From: Gemmatimonadota bacterium
GTDB lineage: Bacteria > Gemmatimonadota > Gemmatimonadetes > Gemmatimonadales > Gemmatimonadaceae
Reading direction: 5' to 3'
DNA: 64,000 bases
NCBI GenBank assembly: GCA_031127075.1
Contig: JARIFA010000002.1
Location: forward strand, 1 to 64,000
Shown here: positions 49,178 to 55,667 of the stretch, one piece after another
How positions within the stretch are numbered: position 1 is the first letter of the stretch
How the letters are laid out: every line of letters starts with the position of its first letter
Notes under the pieces: generated by a model
What the model was told of the DNA's origin: nothing
The model's input: only the letters and a program-made list of their open reading frames with translations
The model's database searches: none
Made by a program: the position numbers and the translations under genes

Positions 49178-49669
49178 ATGAGCACACCGTTCAAGGTCCT
49201 CGTCCTCTGCACCGGGAACTCCGCCCGGAGCCAGATCGGCGAGGCGCTCCTGCAGACCCGCGGTGCCTCCCGTGGCGCGGGCGTGGTGACGGGCGCGAGC
49301 GCCGGCTCCCGTCCCGCTCCCCGCGTGAACCCCTACGCCGTCGAGACGCTCGAGGCCCGTGGGATCGCGTGGCAGGGGCGCACACCGAAGTCGATCGACG
49401 ACGTGGCGGGCGAGGCGTACGACCTCGTGATCACCGTCTGCGACAACGCGCAGGACGCCTGCCCCTTCTTCCCCGGAGCGCGGGCGCAGGTCCACTGGGG
49501 CCTCCCCGATCCGGCCGATGAGACCGAGCCCGAAGCGGCGCGGGCGGCATTCGCGCGGACGTTCGAGGCGCTGGCCGGGCGCGTCGATGCGCTGCTCTCG
49601 CTCCCGCTCGAGCAGCTGACGCCCGCAGAGCTCGGTCAAGCGGCGCAGGCGATCCACGACGCGACGTGA
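49178..49669 (+). CDS. arsC: arsenate reductase (low-MW phosphatase type, thioredoxin-linked)
   Basis: Protein of 163 aa reducing arsenate to arsenite. The P-loop is CTGNSARS (CX5R). The shuttle cysteines of the thioredoxin-coupled class are seen as a pair seven residues apart (VCDNAQDACPFFPG), and the general acid loop is LPDPAD. The start MSTPFKVLVLCTG at 49178 matches the family. It produces the substrate of the upstream arsM, so the pair covers arsenate reduction and methylation. Confidence 0.94.
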   Translation: MSTPFKVLVLCTGNSARSQIGEALLQTRGASRGAGVVTGASAGSRPAPRVNPYAVETLEARGIAWQGRTPKSIDDVAGEAYDLVITVCDNAQDACPFFPGARAQVHWGLPDPADETEPEAARAAFARTFEALAGRVDALLSLPLEQLTPAELGQAAQAIHDAT

Positions 49670-49717
49670 TACGGTGACCCGGACCTAAACCGGGACCTCG
49701 ACTGGACCGTCGATCCA

Positions 49718-49738
49718 CCGGGGCCGACGCAACCCCGG
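49718..49738. terminator. weak hairpin between arsC and the convergent transporter
   Basis: CCGGGG and CCCCGG with a nine-base loop, in the 75-base convergent gap. A second 5-bp stem lies just before it. Terminator function is only plausible. Confidence 0.35.
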
Positions 49739-49744
49739 CGCCGG

Positions 49745-51238
49745 TCAGCGCATCGTCGCGCGGCGCTCCGACCGCCACAGCAGCGTACCGACGACGGCCA
49801 GCACCCCAGCCCCGACGACTACGACCCGGTCGGAACCAAGTGCCACGTACCCCGCGAGGAAGACCGACGACACCACCAGCGTGAACGCGGTCACACGCGC
49901 GCCCACCGCGGCGAACTCCGCGAACGAGATGCGGATCCCCTGCCGCTCCGCCATCCCGAGCGTCGTCACATTCGCGGATGCGCCGATCGGCGAACCGTTC
50001 CCGCCGAGGCAGGCCCCGAGGGAAAGTGCCCACCAGAGCACCGTCGCATCACCGGGCAGGGCGGCGACGAGCGACCCGATGATCGGGATGCTCACGGCCA
50101 CGAACGGGATGTTGTCCATCACGGCCGAGAGGACCCCCGCTACCCAGCAGACGAGCAGGGCGGCAAAGATCAACGTCCCACGCTCACCGAAGCCGAGCGC
50201 GGCACTGCCGTCGGTGATCGCCCGACGGAGCCCGCTCGCGAGCGTCTCGATCAGCCCCGTCCCGACCGCCGCGCCCACCAGGATGAAGAGGAACGCGAAG
50301 AAGGTCAGCGTCGGCCACTCGATCTCCTTCTCGAGCACGTGCAGGATCCCGTGCCGCCGCTCCTCGTGCGTGGGCCGCGCGGCGCGGAGATATCGCACAT
50401 CCTGAACGAGCAGGGCGGCCGTCGCCCCGAGCAGCGCAGGGACCGCGGCCGGCATATGCGTGATGCCGTGCGTCACGAACCCGATGAGCACGAAGAAGCT
50501 GATCCCGCCGAGCCATCGCAGCAGGCCGGGGTCGGTGATGCGCGGCCCGTAGCCCGGCTCATCGGCCTGCGCGGGCGCATCGGCCCGCGCACCCATCGCC
50601 GCGCGCAGCTGCCGCGCCCCCCACCAGTGCAGCCCGCACATCATCACCAGCACCGGGATGGTGAGCTCCTCGAGGAACTGCAGGAAGGTGAGCCCCGCCC
50701 CCGACCCGATCATGATGTTCGGCGGGTCACCGATCAGCGTCGCGGTGCCGCCGATATTGGCCGCCATGATCACCGGGAGCAGGACCTGGCGTATCGGCGC
50801 GCCGATCCGCTGCGCGGTGGCGAGCACGATCGGCGTCACGAAGATCACCGTCGTCACGTTGTCGAGGAACGCCGACGCGATCGCGGTGAACCACCAGAGG
50901 AGGGTGATCGCGCGGACCGGCTGTCCACCGAAGCGCTCGAGAATCCGCTCGACGGCCCAGGCGAAGACCCCCGTCTCCTTGAGCACCCCCACCAGCGCCA
51001 TCATCGCGGCCAGCAGGAGGAGCACGTTCACGTCGAGCGCCTGCGCCGTCGCCTCGAAGGTGAGGAGCTTGTAGGGAGTGAGATAGGTCACGGCCCACAT
51101 CACCGCCACCGCCGTCATCACGACGAGCACCCGGTGCGCCTTCTCCACGGCGAGCGTCGCAAAGAGCGCGACGAGCAGCGCGGCGACAATCGCCTGCGAG
51201 ATCGGGTCGGTGGTGCTGCCGAGGAGGGTCTCGTGCAT
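49745..51238 (-). CDS. ArsB/NhaD superfamily ion transporter
   Basis: Inner-membrane protein of 497 aa with about 11-12 hydrophobic helices. The re-entrant signature NIGGTATLIGDPPNIMIGS and the pseudo-repeat LSLGACLGGNGSPIGASANV in the second half are those of the ArsB/NhaD (ion transporter) superfamily. FLDNVTTVIFVTPIVLA is also typical. Either arsenite or Na+/H+ exchange is possible. Position next to arsM-arsC favours arsenite, but it is on the opposite strand, so they do not form one operon. Start MHETLLGS at 51238. Confidence 0.82.
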   Translation of the reverse strand: MHETLLGSTTDPISQAIVAALLVALFATLAVEKAHRVLVVMTAVAVMWAVTYLTPYKLLTFEATAQALDVNVLLLLAAMMALVGVLKETGVFAWAVERILERFGGQPVRAITLLWWFTAIASAFLDNVTTVIFVTPIVLATAQRIGAPIRQVLLPVIMAANIGGTATLIGDPPNIMIGSGAGLTFLQFLEELTIPVLVMMCGLHWWGARQLRAAMGARADAPAQADEPGYGPRITDPGLLRWLGGISFFVLIGFVTHGITHMPAAVPALLGATAALLVQDVRYLRAARPTHEERRHGILHVLEKEIEWPTLTFFAFLFILVGAAVGTGLIETLASGLRRAITDGSAALGFGERGTLIFAALLVCWVAGVLSAVMDNIPFVAVSIPIIGSLVAALPGDATVLWWALSLGACLGGNGSPIGASANVTTLGMAERQGIRISFAEFAAVGARVTAFTLVVSSVFLAGYVALGSDRVVVVGAGVLAVVGTLLWRSERRATMR

Positions 51239-51309
51239 CGGTCGGGGGTGGGGGGAGGACCGAAAGGTGGAACCGGGGCCGACGGGACGGCAGGGGGCCA
51301 CGGAGCGCC

Positions 51310-51341
51310 AGCGCCGCGCGGCACACGACCCGCGCGGCGCT
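51310..51341 (-). terminator. hairpin at the end of the rnhB operon
   Basis: AGCGCCGCGCGG and CCGCGCGGCGCT form a perfect 12-bp stem with an eight-base loop, touching the first base of the rnhB stop codon. It fits the end of the rplS-rnhB transcription unit. Confidence 0.65.
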
Positions 51342-51964
51342 CAGAGCTCCAGCTGTCCCCCGAGCGCGGTGCGACAGAACTGCACCCGATGATGCGCGGT
51401 GAGCCCGTGCGAGCGGAGCGCCGCGAGATGTACGGGGGTCCCGTACCCCGCGTTGGCCTGCCAGCCGTACGCTTGATGGCGCGCCGCGAGCCGCGCCATC
51501 AAGCGGTCACGCACCACTTTGGCCACGATGCTCGCACAGCCGATGGTGTAGCAGGCGGCATCGCCGCCCACGATGCCGCGGTGCGGGACGCCGAGGGTCT
51601 TCAACTCACGGCCATCCACCAGCACCTCGTCCGGCCGCACCGGAAGAGCGGCGAGCGCACGCGCCATCGCGCGGATCGTCGCCTGCAGGATGTTGTACCG
51701 CGCGATCTCCGCGACCGACGAGGCCCGAACCGCGATCGCGACGGCCTCCGCCTGGATGCGCGCGGAGAGCCGCTCGCGGTCCGCGGCACGCAGCTGTTTG
51801 GAATCGGTCACGCCCGGGATCGCACGACGATCCGCCGGCATGATCACCGCACAAACGACGACGGGGCCCGCGAGGGGGCCCCGTCCGACTTCATCGACAC
51901 CGGCGATGTGCGCGGCACCGGCCTTCCGGAGCGACCGCTCGAGCGCGCTCCAGCCGCCGGCCAC
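51341..51964 (-). CDS. rnhB: ribonuclease HII
   Basis: Cytoplasmic nuclease of 207 aa that removes single ribonucleotides and RNA from RNA-DNA hybrids. The catalytic set is present: GVDEVGRGPLAGPVV (DExG), the Asp in VLVDGRELK and the downstream ASIVAKVVRDRLM and NAGYGTPVHLAAL. GTG at 51964 is chosen (VAGGWSALERSL), seven bases after the rplS stop; earlier track codons are antisense-like sequence overlapping rplS. Position after rplS is the classical order. Confidence 0.95.
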   Translation of the reverse strand: MAGGWSALERSLRKAGAAHIAGVDEVGRGPLAGPVVVCAVIMPADRRAIPGVTDSKQLRAADRERLSARIQAEAVAIAVRASSVAEIARYNILQATIRAMARALAALPVRPDEVLVDGRELKTLGVPHRGIVGGDAACYTIGCASIVAKVVRDRLMARLAARHQAYGWQANAGYGTPVHLAALRSHGLTAHHRVQFCRTALGGQLEL

Positions 51965-51971
51965 GAACCGC

Positions 51972-52349
51972 TTACGCCTCGGTGGTCCCGGACGCGGGGA
52001 CCTGCACCCGCACCTTCCGCTCCGTGATCCGGGCGGCCTTGCCCGTGACGTCGCGGAGGTAGAAGAGCTTGGCGCGGCGCACGCGGCCCCGGCGCACAAC
52101 CTTGATCTCGGCGAGCATCGGGGAGTGGAGCGGGAAGATGCGCTCGACACCGACGCCGTTGGAGATCTTGCGGACGGTGAAGGTCGCACCGACCTCGGTG
52201 CCACGACGGGCGATGCAGACACCCTCAAAAGCCTGCAGACGCTCCTTCTCCCCTTCCTTCACGCGGACGTTCACGCGGAGGGTGTCACCGGCGCGGAAAT
52301 CGGGCACGGTCTTGAGGTAGGCCTTCTGGGTCTCAGAGAACGGATGCAT
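51972..52349 (-). CDS. rplS: 50S ribosomal protein L19
   Basis: Ribosomal protein of 125 aa at the 30S-50S interface. [31 protein letters not shown] and [32 protein letters not shown] are diagnostic. A GGAG ribosome site precedes the ATG. It has its own promoter and a 53-base leader, so it is uncoupled from trmD, from which a repeat also separates it. Confidence 0.98.
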   Translation of the reverse strand: MHPFSETQKAYLKTVPDFRAGDTLRVNVRVKEGEKERLQAFEGVCIARRGTEVGATFTVRKISNGVGVERIFPLHSPMLAEIKVVRRGRVRRAKLFYLRDVTGKAARITERKVRVQVPASGTTEA

Positions 52350-52358
52350 GGCAGGCTC

Positions 52359-52377
52359 CGGACCGAACGATGGTCCG
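52359..52377 (-). promoter_or_regulatory. small hairpin in the rplS leader
   Basis: CGGACC-N7-GGTCCG in the 5' leader of rplS, ending ten bases before the ATG. A 6-bp stem next to the ribosome site might serve autogenous control of L19; evidence is weak. Confidence 0.3.
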
Positions 52378-52402
52378 ATGAAAGTGTCTGGTCGAGCCTT
52401 TC

Positions 52403-52431
52403 AAGCTATGACGGCTGCGAGGCTTGCGCAA
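52403..52431 (-). promoter_or_regulatory. rplS promoter
   Basis: On the minus strand TTGCGC (52431-52426), 17 bases and TAGCTT (52408-52403). Same architecture as the tRNA-Asn and lepA promoters. Confidence 0.6.
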
Positions 52432-52490
52432 CGGGGCGTGCTCCGCATCGCCGGGGTGCCCTGAAGCACCGCCCCCGATCTGTTCCCTCT

Positions 52491-52560
52491 GGCCCCTTAC
52501 CCCTGACCCCTGACCCCTGACCCCTCACCCCTGACCCCTGCCCCCTGACCCCTGAGCCCT
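52491..52560. repeat. 7-bp tandem repeat (about 10 units) at the 3' end of trmD
   Basis: Ten consecutive heptamers of consensus GACCCCT on plus, i.e. AGGGGTC on the transcribed minus strand. The trmD stop codon (52525-52527) lies inside the array, so the last codons of TrmD are encoded by it. Four-G runs recur every seven bases in the mRNA sense strand. Confidence 0.9.
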
Positions 52561-53205
52561 GCTGTTCGTGAGCCTCTCCCCCTCCTCCCGCCGCCACCGC
52601 TCGATCGCCGCGTGGTTCCCGCTCAGAAGGACCTCCGGGACCCCGTGCCCGCGATACTCCGCCGGCCGCGTGTAGCTCGGCGCCGAGATCCCCCGGTCGT
52701 AGAAGGAATCCGTTCGGGCGCTCTCGATGTCGCTCATCGCCCCAGGCAGCAGCCGGACGACCGCGTCGACGATAGCCAGCGCGGCCGGCTCCCCGCCCGA
52801 GAGGACGAAATCCCCAAGCGAGATCTCCTCGGTGGCGAGATGATCGGCGACCCGCTGGTCCACGTCCTTGTAATGCCCGCAGAGCAGCGTCAGCTCCGTC
52901 CCCTCGGCGAACCGGACCGCGTCGGCGTGACGGAAGACCTTGCCGCGTGGAGAGAGCAGGACAATCGGCCGCGTCGCCCCCACCGACTCGACCGCCTCGA
53001 AGAACGGCGCGGCCTTCATCACCATTCCCGGCCCGCCGCCGAAGGGCGCGTCATCCACCGTGTGGTGCCGGTCGTGCGCGAACGTCCGGAGGTCGATGCA
53101 CCGGTACGTCACGAGCCCCGCCTCCGCCGCGCGTTTGGGGATGCTCAATCCGAGCGGCCCCGAGAAGAAGTCGGGGAAGATCGAGACGATGTTGATGGTA
53201 AGCAT
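52525..53205 (-). CDS. trmD: tRNA (guanine-N1)-methyltransferase
   Basis: SPOUT methyltransferase of 226 aa that makes m1G37. PFGGGPGMVMK, the trefoil-knot segments LLCGHYKDVDQRV and ISLGDFVLSGGEPAALA and the C-terminal RPAEYRGHGVPEVLLSGNH are all family marks. The C-terminus is unusual: the last ~10 residues (AQGSGGRGQG) are encoded by a TGACCCC-type repeat, which suggests the original stop was lost and the frame extended into the repeat. Its ATG overlaps the rimM stop. Confidence 0.96.
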   Translation of the reverse strand: MLTINIVSIFPDFFSGPLGLSIPKRAAEAGLVTYRCIDLRTFAHDRHHTVDDAPFGGGPGMVMKAAPFFEAVESVGATRPIVLLSPRGKVFRHADAVRFAEGTELTLLCGHYKDVDQRVADHLATEEISLGDFVLSGGEPAALAIVDAVVRLLPGAMSDIESARTDSFYDRGISAPSYTRPAEYRGHGVPEVLLSGNHAAIERWRREEGERLTNSRAQGSGGRGQG

Positions 53206-53756
53206 CAGGTGTCCAGCAGCCCGTCGGGGAGCCGGACTCGGAGCGTGCGCCCCTCGCGGTCCATCGCGACGACGAACGTGTCGATGAACGGCAGCTGATG
53301 CACCCCGTGCGAGCCACGGAACTCGAGGAGGAGGCCCTGCGGCAGGTCGTACACCTCGATCACGTCACCGAGCGCGGCCGCCGACTCGTCGTCGATGACC
53401 GCCATCCCGATCAGCTCGTGCGTGAAGACCTCGTCCTCCGCGGGCGGGGTGAGTTCCTCGACCGGGACGAGGAGGTGTCGCCCGTGCCACCGCTCCGCTT
53501 CGGTACGATCCGTAAGCTCCGCGACGGTGAGGAGCCAGCCGTCCTTCGTCGGTCGCGCCTCGGTGACGTGCAGCGGGCGCGGGGCGCGCGTGGCGGGATC
53601 GAGCCAGAGCGTTCCGTCGATGGTGCCCTGGAAAAGACGACGGCCGGACGCGAGGATCGCGTCCGGCTCGTCGGTCAACGCCTCGACCGCGAGCGCTCCC
53701 CGGACGCCGTGGGCCCGTCGCACGCGGGCGACGGAAGCACAGTCGGGGAGCGCCAC
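53205..53756 (-). CDS. rimM: 16S rRNA processing protein RimM
   Basis: 30S maturation factor of 183 aa. The RimM N-terminal barrel (ASVARVRRAHGVRGALAVEAL) is followed by a PRC-barrel (DEVFTHELIGMAVIDDESAALG, YDLPQGLLLEF). GTG start five bases after the rpsP stop, with GGAG upstream. The order rpsP-rimM-trmD is the classical one and ties ribosome assembly to tRNA modification. Confidence 0.95.
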   Translation of the reverse strand: MALPDCASVARVRRAHGVRGALAVEALTDEPDAILASGRRLFQGTIDGTLWLDPATRAPRPLHVTEARPTKDGWLLTVAELTDRTEAERWHGRHLLVPVEELTPPAEDEVFTHELIGMAVIDDESAAALGDVIEVYDLPQGLLLEFRGSHGVHQLPFIDTFVVAMDREGRTLRVRLPDGLLDT

Positions 53757-53760
53757 GGGC

Positions 53761-54066
53761 TTACTCCTTCACCGGCACCGCACCCGCGGCGAGCTTGGCC
53801 GCGAGGCGCGACTCGTGACGCGCCTTGAGCACGCCCGCCTTGCGGAGCAGCGAGCGGACGGTGTCCGAGGGCTGCGCGCCGCAGTCGAGCCAGTAGTTCG
53901 CGCGCTCGGTGTTGAGCTGAAGGGCCTGGTCCCCCGACCGCGGGGCGTACTGCCCGAGGGTCTCGATGAAGCGGCCGTCGCGCGGCGACCGGCCGTCGGC
54001 GACGACGATACGATAGGTGGGCGCCTTGGTGCGGCCCTGACGACGGAGACGGATACGAACGGCCAT
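53761..54066 (-). CDS. rpsP: 30S ribosomal protein S16
   Basis: Ribosomal protein of 101 aa. VRIRLRRQGRTKAPTYRIVVADGRSPRDGRFIE is the S16 signature. An AGGA ribosome site lies upstream of the ATG. The 145-base gap after ffh has no clear promoter and ends in a different 7-bp repeat. No khpA gene, often found next to rpsP, is present. Confidence 0.98.
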   Translation of the reverse strand: MAVRIRLRRQGRTKAPTYRIVVADGRSPRDGRFIETLGQYAPRSGDQALQLNTERANYWLDCGAQPSDTVRSLLRKAGVLKARHESRLAAKLAAGAVPVKE

Positions 54067-54183
54067 GCGGAGATCCTCGTGAATCGGGGTGGGGTCCTGC
54101 CCCTCGGCTCATCGCGTGACCGGGAGTTCCGGCTCGCACCAAGGGTCCTGCCACTGCAGCGTCCATTCGCCTGATGCCAGCAA

Positions 54184-54211
54184 CCTGACACCCGACACCT
54201 GACACCTGTCT
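54184..54211. repeat. 7-bp repeat after ffh (CCTGACA, 4 units)
   Basis: CCTGACA, CCCGACA, CCTGACA, CCTGTCT directly abut the ffh stop codon (54212-54214) on its downstream side. Same period and similar core (TGAC) as the arrays after trmD and holB. Confidence 0.75.
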
Positions 54212-55522
54212 TCAGAAGGGCCTCCGCCCTCCGACGGCCATCTTCTTCATCATCTTCTGCATCTCGCGGAACTGCTCCAGGAAGCGATTCACCTCGTTCA
54301 CCGGACGCCCCGCCCCCTTCGCGACCCGCGCCCGACGCGAACCGTTGAGGATCGACGGGTCCCGCCGCTCCTCCGGGGTCATCGAGAGGACGATCGCCTC
54401 GGCGTGCTTGAGACGTCGTGGATCGGCCTGACTCGCCTGCGCCATCATCTTCGCGTTCACGCCCGGGAGCATCTTGAGGATGCTCTGCATCGACCCGAGC
54501 TTCTGCACCTGTTTCATCGCGCCGAGGAAGTCCTGCAGGTCCATCCCTTCCTTGCGCACCTTCTTCTCGAGCTTCTTCGCCTCGTCCGCGTCGAACGTGG
54601 CCTGCGCCTTCTCGACCAGCGTGAGGACGTCGCCCTGCTGGAGGATCCGCCCCGCCATCCGGTCGGGATGGAACGGCTCCAGCGCGTCCGGCTTCTCTCC
54701 CACGCCGATGAACTTGATCGGCTTCTTCGTGACCCCGTAGATCGAGAGCGCCGCGCCACCGCGCGCGTCGCCGTCCATCTTGGTGAGGATCACGCCGGTG
54801 ACGCCGAGGGCGTCGTTGAACCCCTGCGCGATCCGCACCGCGTCCTGACCGGTCATCCCGTCGGCTACGAGCAGGATCTCATCGGGCTGCACCGCCTCCT
54901 TCACGCGGCGCAGCTCGTCCATCATCGACTCGTCGATCTGGAGCCGACCCGCGGTGTCGAGGATGACCACCCGGTCCCGCTCCTTCCGCGCCTGCTCGAC
55001 ACCGGCCTTCACGATCCGCACCACGTCCGTCGTGGTGCGGTCGGCATAGACCGGGACGTCGAGGTCGCGTCCGAGGGTCTCGAGCTGATCGATCGCCGCC
55101 GGCCGATACACATCCGCCGCGACGAGCCGCGTCACCCGGCCCTCTCCCTTCAGCCGCCGCGCCAGCTTCGCCGCGGTGGTCGTCTTGCCGGAGCCCTGCA
55201 GCCCCACCATCAGGATCACGGTCGGCGGGAGGGTCGACATCTTGAGCCCTTCCGACCGCTCCCCCAACATCACGGTGAGCTCGTCGTAGACGATCTTCAC
55301 CAACTGCTGCGCCGGCTGGATCGTCTTGAGCTGCGCGACGCCGACCGCCCGCTTCTCCACCCGCTCCAGGAACTCCCGGGTCAACTGGAACGAGACGTCG
55401 GCCTCGAGCAGGACCCGACGCACCTCGCGCAGGCCCTCCTTGATGTCGGCGTCGCTCAGGACCCCGCGGCCGCGAAGGCGCGCGAAGGTCGCTTCCAGCT
55501 TCTCGGACAGCTCTTGGAACAT
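54212..55522 (-). CDS. ffh: signal recognition particle protein Ffh
   Basis: SRP GTPase of 436 aa that targets nascent membrane proteins. N domain, then G domain with GLQGSGKTTTAAKLA, VAADVYRPAAIDQL, LDTAGRLQID and TKMDGDARGGAALS. The methionine-rich M domain carries the RNA-binding turn SRRARVAKGAGRPVNEVN. I chose ATG 55522 (MFQELSEKLEATF). A second in-frame ATG at 55537 lies within the predicted -10 box, so it should not be in the RNA. The 4.5S RNA gene was not found nearby. Confidence 0.96.
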   Translation of the reverse strand: MFQELSEKLEATFARLRGRGVLSDADIKEGLREVRRVLLEADVSFQLTREFLERVEKRAVGVAQLKTIQPAQQLVKIVYDELTVMLGERSEGLKMSTLPPTVILMVGLQGSGKTTTAAKLARRLKGEGRVTRLVAADVYRPAAIDQLETLGRDLDVPVYADRTTTDVVRIVKAGVEQARKERDRVVILDTAGRLQIDESMMDELRRVKEAVQPDEILLVADGMTGQDAVRIAQGFNDALGVTGVILTKMDGDARGGAALSIYGVTKKPIKFIGVGEKPDALEPFHPDRMAGRILQQGDVLTLVEKAQATFDADEAKKLEKKVRKEGMDLQDFLGAMKQVQKLGSMQSILKMLPGVNAKMMAQASQADPRRLKHAEAIVLSMTPEERRDPSILNGSRRARVAKGAGRPVNEVNRFLEQFREMQKMMKKMAVGGRRPF

Positions 55523-55532
55523 AGAGCCTTGA

Positions 55533-55561
55533 AACATAGGGACTTGGCTGCGGCAGGCCAA
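55533..55561 (-). promoter_or_regulatory. ffh promoter
   Basis: On the minus strand TTGGCC (55561-55556), 17 bases and TATGTT (55538-55533), ten bases before the chosen ATG. The leader would be about four bases. Confidence 0.55.
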
Positions 55562-55655
55562 GCCCGAGCGCGCCCCGGGATGCCCACCCGCGGAACCCGG
55601 ACCGGCGCGGGCGATCGCAAGCGCCACCCACCGCGCGAACCCCTCCGTCCGCTGG

Positions 55656-55661
55656 TACATT
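55656..55661 (+). promoter_or_regulatory. -10 hexamer of a leaderless lon promoter
   Basis: TACATT ends six bases before the GTG of lon. No HrcA/CIRCE or HAIR-like operator was recognised in the 145-base divergent region. Confidence 0.5.
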
Positions 55662-55667
55662 CCCGCC

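Noticed and set aside
49431-50033. Minus-strand ORF between arsC and the transporter
   Set aside because: Arg/Gly-rich frame opposite arsC and within the transporter gene; no domain features.
52491-52560. Possible CRISPR array or transposon end
   Set aside because: Units are 7 bp with no spacers, and there are no cas genes or transposase nearby; a simple tandem repeat.
52406-52597. ORF with GSGVRGQGSGVRGQG repeats
   Set aside because: It is another frame of the 7-bp array at the trmD end and lies between two well-defined genes with no ribosome site.
55523-55667. 4.5S/SRP RNA gene between ffh and lon
   Set aside because: No SRP RNA tetraloop or conserved helix 8 motif could be found; the region is explained by divergent promoters.
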